Assembly (NCBI GenBank): GCA_963784805.1
Contig: CAWASR010000023.1
Coordinates: 1-64,000, forward strand
Reading direction: 5' to 3'
DNA: 64,000 nt
DNA from: Roseiarcus sp963784805
GTDB taxonomy: Bacteria > Pseudomonadota > Alphaproteobacteria > Rhizobiales > Beijerinckiaceae
The notes under the pieces are model-generated. The model made no database searches, had not been told where the DNA came from, and was given only the letters and a program-made list of their open reading frames with translations. Both the position numbers and the translations under genes were made by a program. Shown here piece by piece: positions 44,064 to 52,042 of the stretch (positions are counted from its first letter, which is position 1; the number at the start of each line of letters is the position of its first letter).

Positions 44064-45134
44064 GTGACCCAAGCTGTCTCCGCCGCAATGGCCAACGGAC
44101 GATTCTTCGAGGACTTCCGCCTGGGCGAGACGATCCGCCACGCGACGCCGCGCACGATCAGCGTCGGCGACGTCTCGCTCTATTCAGCGCTCTACGGCGT
44201 CCGGTTCGCGCCGCAGAGCGCGGAGACCTTCGCCCGCGCCATCGGCTACAAGGCGAGCCCAATCGACGATCTGCTCGCCTTCCATGTCGTGTTCGGCAAG
44301 ACAGTGCCCGACATCTCGCTCAACGCGGTCGCCAATCTCGGCTACGCCGACTGCCGATTCCTCAAGCCCGTCTTTCCCGGCGACACCTTGTCGGCCATTT
44401 CGCAGGTGATCGGCCTCAAGGAGAATTCCAATCGCGAGAGCGGGGTCGTCTACGTGCGTTCGCGGGGGCTGGACCAGCGCGGAGAGACGGCGATCGACTA
44501 TGTGCGCTGGGTGATGGTCAGAAAGCGCGATTCGGGCAGCCCTGCGCTTCCAGTCCACGTGCCCAGACTGCCCGACGCGGTCGCGGTCGACCAACTCGGC
44601 GCGGCCTGTCCGCGCATCGACCGCGCCGCCTTCGACGAAGCGCTTAGCGGTTCGTCGCGTCGGTTCGAGGACTATGGCGCCGGGGAAAGAATTGACCATG
44701 TCGACGGAATCACCGTCGAGGAGGCCGAGCATATGATCGCAACCCGGCTCTACCAGAACACCGCCAAGGTGCATTTCAATCAGCTCAGCGAGGCCGGGGG
44801 ACGGTTCGGGCGCCGGCTCGTCTATGGAGGCCATGTCATTTCGCTCGCGCGGGCGTTGAGCTTCAACGGACTCGCCAATGCGTTTCATATCGCCGCGATC
44901 AACGGCGGCCGGCATGTCGCCCCGCTGTTCGCGGGCGACACGGTCTTCGCCTGGAGCCGCGTCGCCGAGACCGCGGCGCTGCCGGGCCGCGACGACGTCG
45001 GGGCGCTGAGGCTGCGCACGGTCGCGACCAAGAACCGCCCCTGCGCCGATTTCCCGTTGCGCTCGGGCGAGAGCTACGAGCCGAGCGTCGTGCTCGATCT
45101 CGATTATTGGGCGCTCGCGCCCCGGCGGCTCTGA
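44064..45134 (+). CDS. mch: Mesaconyl-CoA hydratase (MaoC-like, double hotdog)
   Basis: A 356-residue protein of two fused MaoC hotdog domains. The first has RFFEDFRLGETIRHATPRT, and FHVVFGKTVPDISLNAVANL closely recalls the mesaconyl-CoA hydratases of Methylobacterium and Rhodobacter. The second carries NQLSEAGGRFGRRLVYGGHV. The enzyme interconverts mesaconyl-CoA and beta-methylmalyl-CoA in the ethylmalonyl-CoA pathway. Start could be GTG 44064 or ATG 44088 (MANGRFFEDF); the latter matches homologues better. The gene symbol mch follows Rhodobacter usage and is not the C1 cyclohydrolase. It is followed by an isochorismatase-fold gene. Confidence 0.85.
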   Translation: MTQAVSAAMANGRFFEDFRLGETIRHATPRTISVGDVSLYSALYGVRFAPQSAETFARAIGYKASPIDDLLAFHVVFGKTVPDISLNAVANLGYADCRFLKPVFPGDTLSAISQVIGLKENSNRESGVVYVRSRGLDQRGETAIDYVRWVMVRKRDSGSPALPVHVPRLPDAVAVDQLGAACPRIDRAAFDEALSGSSRRFEDYGAGERIDHVDGITVEEAEHMIATRLYQNTAKVHFNQLSEAGGRFGRRLVYGGHVISLARALSFNGLANAFHIAAINGGRHVAPLFAGDTVFAWSRVAETAALPGRDDVGALRLRTVATKNRPCADFPLRSGESYEPSVVLDLDYWALAPRRL

Positions 45135-45139
45135 CGCGC

Positions 45140-45739
45140 ATGCGCCTGCCCGCGGACGCCACGCTGATCGTGTTCGACATGGGGGAGGCGATCGGCGATC
45201 CGCGCCGAGAGCCGCCCGACAATGCTGACGCCGAAGCGAAGATCGCGGCGCTGATCGCCGCCTGGCGGGCGGAGGGCCTGCCGCTCATCCATGTTCGCCA
45301 CGATTCGATCGGGCCGGAATCGCCCGGCGCGCGCGACGCGCCGGGACATCGGTTCAAGGCGTCCCCGACGCCGCGCGAAGTGGAGACCGTGATCGGCAGG
45401 GCCGCCCACGGCGCGTTCGTCGGCACGCGCCTCGAGGCCCTGCTCGAGGACATCGGCGCGACGACGCTGGTGCTGTGCGGCGCGCTCGCCGCGAACGCGC
45501 TCGAGCCGACGGTGCGCGACGCCGCCAATCTCGGATTCTCGGTGTTCGTCGTCGCCGACGCCTGCTGCGCCGCCGACACAATCGACCCGAGCGGGACGCG
45601 ACGGCCGGCCGAGAACGCGCGCGCGCTGTCGCTCGCGCGGCTCGAGGGCGAAGATGCTCGTATCGTCGACGCCGCCACGGCGCTCAACGCGGCGGCGACC
45701 GCCAAGGCGCGCCAGCGTCGCGCGGCGGGAAAGGCGTAG
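45140..45739 (+). CDS. Isochorismatase-fold protein lacking the catalytic Cys
   Basis: A 199-residue alpha/beta protein of the isochorismatase/nicotinamidase fold: LIVFDMGEAIGDP at the start, HVRHDSIG, GRAAHGAFVGTRLEALL, then LVLCGALAANALEPTVRDAA. In the family the last motif is GVxTxxCVxxTxRDA; here the nucleophilic Cys aligns with Ala, and the Lys of the triad (EKxxYSAF) aligns with Arg. Only the first Asp remains, so hydrolase activity is unlikely. It starts 5 nt after mesaconyl-CoA hydratase and may serve as a non-catalytic partner. Confidence 0.8.
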   Translation: MRLPADATLIVFDMGEAIGDPRREPPDNADAEAKIAALIAAWRAEGLPLIHVRHDSIGPESPGARDAPGHRFKASPTPREVETVIGRAAHGAFVGTRLEALLEDIGATTLVLCGALAANALEPTVRDAANLGFSVFVVADACCAADTIDPSGTRRPAENARALSLARLEGEDARIVDAATALNAAATAKARQRRAAGKA

Positions 45740-46245
45740 CGCTGCGTCTTCGGCGCTTCAAATCCCGCCCGAACATGTACGCCAGACCGGCGCCGGAGCA
45801 AAGCGGAAGCGGCGCCGACACGGCATTCACGCCAACTTAGCGGAATAGACGCCGATTGCCGTTTTTAGCCTTTTCAAGGACGTGGCCGGCCGTGGCCCTG
45901 AATCCGGCCGTTGCGCTCATGCGAAGGCGGCGCGAGGGCCCAAACGGCGGGTTCGGCCATCATCACATATTTCTAACAATCAGAATTACAGTAGTATTCT
46001 TTCTGTTTTTTGTAAGGCAATGAAGCCAAAATTTCCGGGCGGGCCCGATGAGGCCTTGAGCTAAGCCCCATTCCCTGGCGGCGCGGCGGGATTGAGCCTC
46101 GTAAGCCCGACTGACGAAACGCGGGCGACATGCGTCGCGGACGCCGAACCAGCCTCACGGTCAATCGCCCCGCGAACCGGTTGGCCTCGGGAACGACCGG
46201 GATTGAATGAAATGACGATGGCGGCGAAGCGTTGCAGCAACAACC
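45740..46245. other. 506-nt gap between convergent genes
   Basis: No ORF in this stretch has codon usage or similarity suggesting a gene. An AT-rich patch lies at about 45960-46030 (CAGAATTACAGTAGTATTCT is part of it). It is flanked by the ends of two convergent genes, so only terminators are expected; no clean hairpin with a T-run is visible. Confidence 0.5.
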
Positions 46246-46914
46246 TTAGGACGCGATCAAGAGTTCTTGCGCCAATTCAATCTTGGTCGCGAGGATGACG
46301 GCCTGGGTGCGGCTCTCGACGCCGAGCTTCTGCAGAATCGCGGACACATGCGCCTTCACTGTGGCTTCCGAGACGCTGAGTTCGTGGGCGATCTGCTTGT
46401 TGAGCAAGCCATGGGACAGCATCATCAGCACCCGAATCTGCTGCGGCGTGAGCGAGGCGAGGCGGCGCGCCATTACACTGGATTCGCGGGCGGGTTGCGC
46501 ACTGGGATCAAAGTCGGGCGGCGTCCAGCGGCCGCCGTCGAGCACCTGCGCGATTGCCGCCCGCATCGTGTCCAGCGAGGTCGACTTGGGAATGAATCCG
46601 GCGGCGCCGAATTCCAGGCAGTGGCGGATAATCGCCCGGTCATCGCTGCCGGAGACGACGATCACCGGGGTCGAGGGACGCTCCGAGCGCAGAAACAACA
46701 ATCCCGAAAAGCCGCGGACTCCTGGCATCGTCAGGTCGAGCAGGACCAGATCGGTGTCGGGCCAAGACTCGAGCGCGGCGGCCATGCTGTCGAAATCATG
46801 CGCGATCGAAATCTCGGCGCCCGGCGCCGCGGCGAGCACGGCCTGCCGCAACCCTCCGACCACCAGCGGATGATCATCGGCGATCAAAACGCGGACCGCC
46901 TCGTCTGCGCTCAT
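46246..46914 (-). CDS. NarL/FixJ-family response regulator
   Basis: A 222-residue two-domain regulator. The receiver (about 7-125) has the acidic pair in LIADDHPLV, phospho-Asp in LVLLDLTMPGVRG, and Lys in GFIPKSTSLD. The LuxR-type HTH (about 150-215) reads LTPQQIRVLMMLSHGLLNKQ, then SVSEATVKAHVSAILQKL. ATG 46914 (MSADEAV) is chosen. No histidine kinase is adjacent, so it is an orphan by position. Target genes unknown. Confidence 0.9.
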   Translation of the reverse strand: MSADEAVRVLIADDHPLVVGGLRQAVLAAAPGAEISIAHDFDSMAAALESWPDTDLVLLDLTMPGVRGFSGLLFLRSERPSTPVIVVSGSDDRAIIRHCLEFGAAGFIPKSTSLDTMRAAIAQVLDGGRWTPPDFDPSAQPARESSVMARRLASLTPQQIRVLMMLSHGLLNKQIAHELSVSEATVKAHVSAILQKLGVESRTQAVILATKIELAQELLIAS

Positions 46915-46978
46915 CTTTTTCCCCGGCGTTGCCGATTTCGAGCGTCGTGAGCCACAATCGTCCAACCGCGTGGCGTTG

Positions 46979-47506
46979 TCACCCCCTCGCCTCACGCTCC
47001 GGCGCCGTCTCTCGCCCGAAAAATTCCGCGCCCGGGCAGTGTGTAATCTGGCGCAGAGCCTCGGCCATGGCGATCGTCGCGGCGACGCTCACGTTCAGCG
47101 AACGCAAGGGCGGGCGGATGGGAATCCGCAGGCGAACGTCGGCGCACGCGCTGACCGTGGCGGGAACGCCCGCCGATTCTCTGCCCACCAGAAGTATGTC
47201 GCCCTTGAGGAAACCAAACTCCCACAAACTGGTCTCGCCCTTCGTCGTCAGGAGCACGAGGCGACGCTGGGCGGAGGCGCGCCACGCGGCGAATTTTGCC
47301 CACGACTCGTGGTTCGCGATCGTCAGGGCGTCGAGATAGTCCATTCCCGCCCGGCGGAAGCGTTTGTCGCCCAAGCGAAACCCCGCCGGCTCGATGATCG
47401 CCGCCTCGACGCCCAGGCAGGCGCAGGTGCGCAGCATCGCGCCGGCGTTCTGTGCGATATCCGGCTCGAACAGGGCAAGCAGGAGCGACGCGGGGGTCTC
47501 GGTCAT
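46979..47506 (-). CDS. trmL: tRNA (cytidine(34)-2'-O)-methyltransferase TrmL
   Basis: A 175-residue SPOUT-knot methyltransferase. Motifs: LFEPDIAQNAGAMLRTCACL at the start, LLVGRESAGVPATV, and RIPIRPPLRSLNVSVAATIA, which form the SAM knot. It lacks the N-terminal RNA-binding domain of TrmH/RlmB, as TrmL does. It methylates the wobble ribose in certain leucine tRNAs. It is divergent from the bc1 region, across about 286 nt. Confidence 0.92.
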   Translation of the reverse strand: MTETPASLLLALFEPDIAQNAGAMLRTCACLGVEAAIIEPAGFRLGDKRFRRAGMDYLDALTIANHESWAKFAAWRASAQRRLVLLTTKGETSLWEFGFLKGDILLVGRESAGVPATVSACADVRLRIPIRPPLRSLNVSVAATIAMAEALRQITHCPGAEFFGRETAPEREARG

Positions 47507-47792
47507 CGGCCGCCACCTTTAGCCGCTCCCGGGCGAAAAGCGAATGCGCGGGCGCCCGCGCGCCGACGGCGAGCGCTACGAAAGGTCGAGAGCTGCGACA
47601 TTCGCGGCTATGGACATCGAAAACGATCGATGCGAATAAACCGTTTCGCATGTCGATGGCGCCTGCGCGCGCGGCCGACGACGCCGGTAATGACCGACGT
47701 CGCCTTGAGCTGGCCAATCAAAGGGAATGCCCCGACTTTATGCGCAACCGGCCATGCGCGGTGCGCGTTCGCGAGGACGATCGGGGGTAGAA

Positions 47793-48136
47793 TTGGCCAG
47801 CGCGACCAACATCGAACGACCAAATCGAACGAATTTTCCATCGGTCGCCGCTGGAGCGGTCGGCGCCGGGACCGTCGGAGCGATCGCCTGGCCGCTCATC
47901 GCCGAGACGACTCCGGGCGCTTCTACGTTCGCGATGTCCTCGACCGAGGTCGACATCGGCGCGATCGCTGAACGGCGCATCATGACCGATCAGCGTCGTA
48001 GACCGAGCCCGGCGTTCGTCCGTCACCGGGCCGGGTCTACGACGCGTCGGGCCGAATCCGGCAGCGGGCGGCGCTGCTCGATCTCGCTGCGCCCGAATAT
48101 GCGTTCCTCACCGAGACCGGGGTAAAAATCGGCTGA
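47793..48136 (+). pseudogene. petA: Decayed Rieske iron-sulfur subunit (petA) of the bc1 operon
   Basis: Frame one begins at TTG 47793 and reads SATNIERPNRTNFPSVAAGA, then the membrane helix GAVGAGTVGAIAWPLIAE and TPGASTFAMSSTEVDIGAIA. This is the N-terminus of a bacterial Rieske protein up to AFVRHR. The Tat-like RRDFL signal is altered to NRTNFP. A second frame (48035-48136) resumes at VYDASGRIR and ends PEYAFLTETGVKIG-stop, the normal Rieske C-terminus. The part between, which should carry CTHLGC and CPCHGS (all [2Fe-2S] ligands), about 90 residues, is missing, and a near-perfect hairpin marks the join. It cannot make a functional protein. petB and petC follow. Confidence 0.88.
47993..48045. 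repeat. 20-bp-arm inverted repeat at the Rieske deletion junction
   Basis: Bases 47993-48012 and 48026-48045 pair at 18 of 20 positions (outer core CGTCGTAGACC / GGTCTACGACG) with a 13-nt loop. The right arm is genuine Rieske coding sequence for VYDAS. The left arm replaces the expected coding bases before FVRHR, as if copied from the right arm in inverse orientation. It could also stall transcription between the relic and petB. Confidence 0.75.
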
Positions 48137-48201
48137 CACGGATCCCTTTGACGCCTCAAATCGCACCTTCTTCGGCCCCACGCCTTTCAGAGACCCAAGC
48201 C

Positions 48202-49452
48202 ATGAGCGGACCATCAACCTATGTTCCCAAGAGCGCGATTGGGCGCTGGTTCGAAACGCGTCTGCCGATAATGGGCTTGGCTCATTCGTCGTTCGTGGTT
48301 TTTCCGGTGCCACGAAATCTCAACTACATGTGGACGTTCGGCGCGATCCTGTCCTTCATGCTGATCGTGCAGATCATCACCGGCGTCGTCCTCGCCATGC
48401 ACTACGTGCCCTCGTCGACCGAGGCTTTCTCCTCGGTCGATCACATCATGCGGGACGTTAACTACGGCTGGCTGATCCGCTACATGCACTCGAGCGGCGC
48501 AACGCTGTTCTTCTTCGCCGGCTACGTCCATATGCTGCGCGGTCTCTACTACGGCTCGTTCAAGCCGCCGCGAGAGCTGCTTTGGATCATCGGCGTCATC
48601 ATCTACTTCCTGATGATGGCGACCGCTTTCATGGGCTATGTGCTGCCGTGGGGTTCAATGAGCTTCGCCGGCGCGACGGTCATCACCAATCTCTTCACTG
48701 CAATTCCATTCGTCGGAACGCCTATCGCCCACTGGCTCTGGGGCGGGTTCGCGGTCGGCGGCCCGACGCTGAACCGGTTTTTCTCGCTCCACTATCTGCT
48801 GCCGTTTGTCATCGTCGCGTTCGTCGGGCTCCATGTCTGGGCGCTGCATGTCACCGGGCAAAACAATCCCGACGGGGTCGAGGTGAAGGACGTCGAACGC
48901 GACACGGTTGCGTTCACTCCTTACGCGACGATCAAGGACCTGTTCGCGGTTTCGGTGTTCTTCATTTTGTACGCATGGCTGATTTTCTATGTCCCCAACT
49001 ACCTTCTGGACGCCGACAATTCCAGAATCGCCAATCCGCTCATGACCCCCGCGCATGTCGTGCCGGAATGGTATCTCTTGCCGTTCTACGCCATTCTGCG
49101 GGCGATTCCGAACAAGCTGCTTGGGGTCCTGACCCTGTTTGCGTCGATAGCGGTGCTTGCGGTTCTGCCCTGGCTCGACCGCTCGCCGGTCAAATCCGGG
49201 AAGTACCGCCCGACCTACCGGTTCTTCTTCTGGGTCTTCGTCGTGTGCTGCATTGGCCTTGGCTATCTCGGCTCACAGGAGCCTACGCCCGGCATCAATA
49301 TGTTCGCGCGCGTCTTCACCGCGGGCTATTTCGGGTTCTTCCTGATTGTCCTGCCTGTTCTCAGCTTTACGGAGAAGACGAAACCGATCCCGGCCTCGAT
49401 CGCCGACGCCGTGCTGACGAAGACGAAGGCGGCGGCGGGCGCCGCGGGTTGA
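48202..49452 (+). CDS. petB: Cytochrome b of the bc1 complex, with altered Qo-site motif
   Basis: A 416-residue membrane protein with eight helices. The four heme-ligating His are present as two pairs 14 apart (MHSSGATLFFFAGYVH and HYLLPFVIVAFVGLH). The Qo motif PEWY is intact (VPEWYLLPFYAILRAIPN). But the near-invariant PWGQMSFWGAT of helix cd1 reads PWGSMSFAGAT here: Gln to Ser and Trp to Ala, at positions that line the quinol site and the Rieske docking surface. Start at ATG 48202 (MSGPSTYVPK). Same operon as the decayed petA and the cytochrome c1 gene. Confidence 0.93.
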   Translation: MSGPSTYVPKSAIGRWFETRLPIMGLAHSSFVVFPVPRNLNYMWTFGAILSFMLIVQIITGVVLAMHYVPSSTEAFSSVDHIMRDVNYGWLIRYMHSSGATLFFFAGYVHMLRGLYYGSFKPPRELLWIIGVIIYFLMMATAFMGYVLPWGSMSFAGATVITNLFTAIPFVGTPIAHWLWGGFAVGGPTLNRFFSLHYLLPFVIVAFVGLHVWALHVTGQNNPDGVEVKDVERDTVAFTPYATIKDLFAVSVFFILYAWLIFYVPNYLLDADNSRIANPLMTPAHVVPEWYLLPFYAILRAIPNKLLGVLTLFASIAVLAVLPWLDRSPVKSGKYRPTYRFFFWVFVVCCIGLGYLGSQEPTPGINMFARVFTAGYFGFFLIVLPVLSFTEKTKPIPASIADAVLTKTKAAAGAAG

Positions 49453-49481
49453 TTCGCGACCGATCCCGAGGAAACACGACC

Positions 49482-50312
49482 ATGATCCGATTCAGGTTCT
49501 CCGCCCTTGCGCCGGTCGCGCTGGCGCTCATTCTCGCCAACGTTCCTCTGGCGCTCGCGCAAGGCGAGGCGAATCAGCCCAAACCCCCGCGACAGGACTG
49601 GAGCTTCGCCGGCATGTTCGGCGTCTACAATCAGGCGCAGCTGCAACGGGGCTTCCAGGTTTACAAGGAAGTCTGCAGCAATTGTCACGCGCTGAGCATT
49701 CCATTCCGGACGCTTGAAGATCCGAACGGCCCCGGGTTCAGCGCGGATCAAGTTAAAACGCTGGCCGCGAGTTACCAGATCACCAACGCCGAACCCAACG
49801 ACAAGGGCGATATCTTCAAGCGTCCCGGCACGCCGGCCGACGACATTCCTCGTCCCGAGGCCTATCCGAACGATCAGGCCGCGGCGGCGGTTTTCGGCAA
49901 GGCGCCGCCCAATATGGACCTGCTCGCCAAGTCGGTAAAATACGAGCGCGGCTTCCCCTGGTTCATTTTCGACGGGTTGCCCGGCCTCGAGTACCAGGAA
50001 ATGGGCGCCGACTACATTTACGCAATTCTCACCGGCTACACGAAGCCCGACGACCCGCAGTGGAACCTCTACTTCCCCGGCCACAAGATCGCGATGCCCC
50101 AGCCAATCTCGGACGGGGCGGTCAAATATACGGACGGCACCGCGCCGACGTTGAAGAACTACGCCAAGGACGTCGCGGCCTTCCTGACTTGGGCCTCGGA
50201 GCCGAAACTCGTGGAGCGCAAGAAGGTCGGACTGAGGGTCATGATTTTCCTGTTCGTGCTTGCGGGGCTGCTCTATTTCACCAAGAAACGCATCTGGAAA
50301 TCTGCCCATTGA
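49482..50312 (+). CDS. petC: Cytochrome c1 of the bc1 complex
   Basis: A 276-residue exported heme protein. Signal peptide in the first about 26 residues (RFSALAPVALALILANVPLA); heme c site CSNCH (VCSNCHALSIPFRTL); axial Met in YFPGHKIAMPQPI. C-terminal membrane anchor VMIFLFVLAGLLYFTKKRIW. The loop after LTGYTKPDDP is shorter than in typical alphaproteobacterial c1. Good GAGGA ribosome site 29 nt after petB. Intact, unlike petA. Confidence 0.94.
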   Translation: MIRFRFSALAPVALALILANVPLALAQGEANQPKPPRQDWSFAGMFGVYNQAQLQRGFQVYKEVCSNCHALSIPFRTLEDPNGPGFSADQVKTLAASYQITNAEPNDKGDIFKRPGTPADDIPRPEAYPNDQAAAAVFGKAPPNMDLLAKSVKYERGFPWFIFDGLPGLEYQEMGADYIYAILTGYTKPDDPQWNLYFPGHKIAMPQPISDGAVKYTDGTAPTLKNYAKDVAAFLTWASEPKLVERKKVGLRVMIFLFVLAGLLYFTKKRIWKSAH

Positions 50313-50430
50313 GCGCGCCGTTGTCGGACGCGCCGGGCCGCAGCAGTCGCGCCCGGCGGTCGCGTCCCCCCGGATTGCCGCCGCGGCAACGCGGCGATGT
50401 TGGCCGGCGACGGTCTGAGAGTCGACGCGC

Positions 50431-51309
50431 ATGACTAAGGCGATTATCGGGGTGATCGGCGGCTCGGGCGTCTACGATCTTCCGGGCTTGCAGGAGTTGC
50501 GGGAAGAGACGGTTTCGACGCCGTGGGGCGATCCCTCGGACCCATTGCGCCGCGGCCGCATCGGCGAAATCGAGGCCGTCTTCCTCGCCCGCCACGGCCG
50601 CGGCCACCGGTTCTCGCCCTCGACGATCAACTACCGCGCCAATATCGACGCATTGAAGCGGGCGGGCGTCACCGACATCATCGCCCTTTCCGCCTGCGGG
50701 TCTTTCCACCGCGAACTCTATCCCGGCATGTTCGTGATGATCGATCAGTTCGAGGATCGGACCTATCTGCGGCAGTCGAGTTTCTTCGGCGCCGGTTGCG
50801 TCGCGCATGTCTCGATGGCGCACCCGGTCGCGCCCCGCCTGCGCCGGCGCCTGGTCGCGGCGGCCGAGGCCGAATCCATCCCCTGCCGGGACGGCGGAAC
50901 CTATGTCTGCATCGAGGGTCCGCAGTTCTCGTCGCTGGCCGAATCGCTCGGGTATCAGGCGCGCGGCGCCGACGTCATCGGCATGACCGGCGCGACCGAA
51001 GCCAAACTGGCGCGCGAGGCGGAAATCTCCTACGCAACGGTCGCGATGGTCACCGACTACGACTGCTGGCACGAGGAACATGGCGCGGTCGACGTCGCGT
51101 CGGTGCTGAAGGTCGCCGCCGCCAACGCCGATCGGGCGGCGGCGCTCGTCGCGCGCGCGCTGCGCGAGTTTCCCGCCGAGCACGAAGCCTGCCCGGCCGG
51201 ATCGGATCGCGCGCTGGATTACGCCATCATGACCCATCCCGCCCAGCGCGATCCCGATCTGGTGAAAAAGCTCGACGCGGTGGCCGGGCGCGTCCTGCGC
51301 GGCGGCTAG
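50431..51309 (+). CDS. mtnP: S-methyl-5'-thioadenosine phosphorylase
   Basis: A 292-residue purine nucleoside phosphorylase of the MTAP class, splitting methylthioadenosine into adenine and methylthioribose-1-phosphate. Motifs: VIGGSGVYDLPGL (phosphate loop), FLARHGRGHRFSPSTINYRA, and GMTGATEAKLAREAEI, where most members have MTNMPEA; then TVAMVTDYDCWHEEH. Length normal. It is 118 nt past petC with no clear terminator between. Other methionine-salvage genes are not adjacent. Confidence 0.93.
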   Translation: MTKAIIGVIGGSGVYDLPGLQELREETVSTPWGDPSDPLRRGRIGEIEAVFLARHGRGHRFSPSTINYRANIDALKRAGVTDIIALSACGSFHRELYPGMFVMIDQFEDRTYLRQSSFFGAGCVAHVSMAHPVAPRLRRRLVAAAEAESIPCRDGGTYVCIEGPQFSSLAESLGYQARGADVIGMTGATEAKLAREAEISYATVAMVTDYDCWHEEHGAVDVASVLKVAAANADRAAALVARALREFPAEHEACPAGSDRALDYAIMTHPAQRDPDLVKKLDAVAGRVLRGG

Positions 51310-51509
51310 GGCGGCGGGAGACGATCGCCCCTGGCCGGCGGCGCTGCGGGTCGCGTCATTGCAGGCCGCTTTCGCGTTCGATCGCGCCGGAGGCGCGAGC
51401 GTGCAACTTGCGCGAACTTCGACCTTCACCCTAAAAGGATCGCCGCTCGTCGAGCCCGGCCCGATCCGGACTCTGCTGCTCGGCGCCATCGAAAGAGCGC
51501 GGGGGATCG

Positions 51510-52034
51510 ATGATCAAGTCCATAATCGAGCGCCTGCTGTTCGCCAGCCGATGGCTGCTGGTGCCGCTCTATCTCGCGCTTGCGCTCAGCCTGATCGAGA
51601 TGCTGGCGCATGCGGCCGTGAAGCTCTATTCGGCCGCCGTCGGATTCTGGTCGCTGGGCGATGAAGGCGTTCTGCTCTCGGTCCTGGCGGTCGTCGACAT
51701 GACCTTGACCGCTTCGCTCGTGGTCATCGTTTTTATTTCCGGCTACACGAATTTCGTCGCGCCGGTCGTCATGCGCGAGGGCGACGGCCTGCCGCATTGG
51801 ATCGCCGAGATCGATTTCGGCGAACTCAAGCTCAAGTTGATGGCCTCGATCGTCGCCATCTCGGCGATCAAGCTGCTCGAGGGATTTATGAACGTCGAGC
51901 ACACCAGCGATCGCGAGCTCTATTGGCTCACCGGCATCCATCTGACCTTCGTCGCCTCGACGCTGCTGCTCGCGCTCGCTGACCGCTTCGGCCACCATTC
52001 CGGTTCCGACAGCAGTCGAGCCAAAGGCGTGTAG
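51510..52034 (+). CDS. YqhA/UPF0114 family membrane protein
   Basis: A 174-residue protein with four membrane helices (LLVPLYLALALSLIEML; VLLSVLAVVDMTLTASLVVIV; KLMASIVAISAIKLLEGFM; LTGIHLTFVASTLLLALAD). The N-terminus IIERLLFASRWLLVPLYLAL is the UPF0114 signature. Function unknown. The 200 nt between mtnP and this gene contain no credible ORF. Convergent with mepA, 8 nt apart. Confidence 0.9.
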   Translation: MIKSIIERLLFASRWLLVPLYLALALSLIEMLAHAAVKLYSAAVGFWSLGDEGVLLSVLAVVDMTLTASLVVIVFISGYTNFVAPVVMREGDGLPHWIAEIDFGELKLKLMASIVAISAIKLLEGFMNVEHTSDRELYWLTGIHLTFVASTLLLALADRFGHHSGSDSSRAKGV

Positions 52035-52042
52035 CGGGCGCG

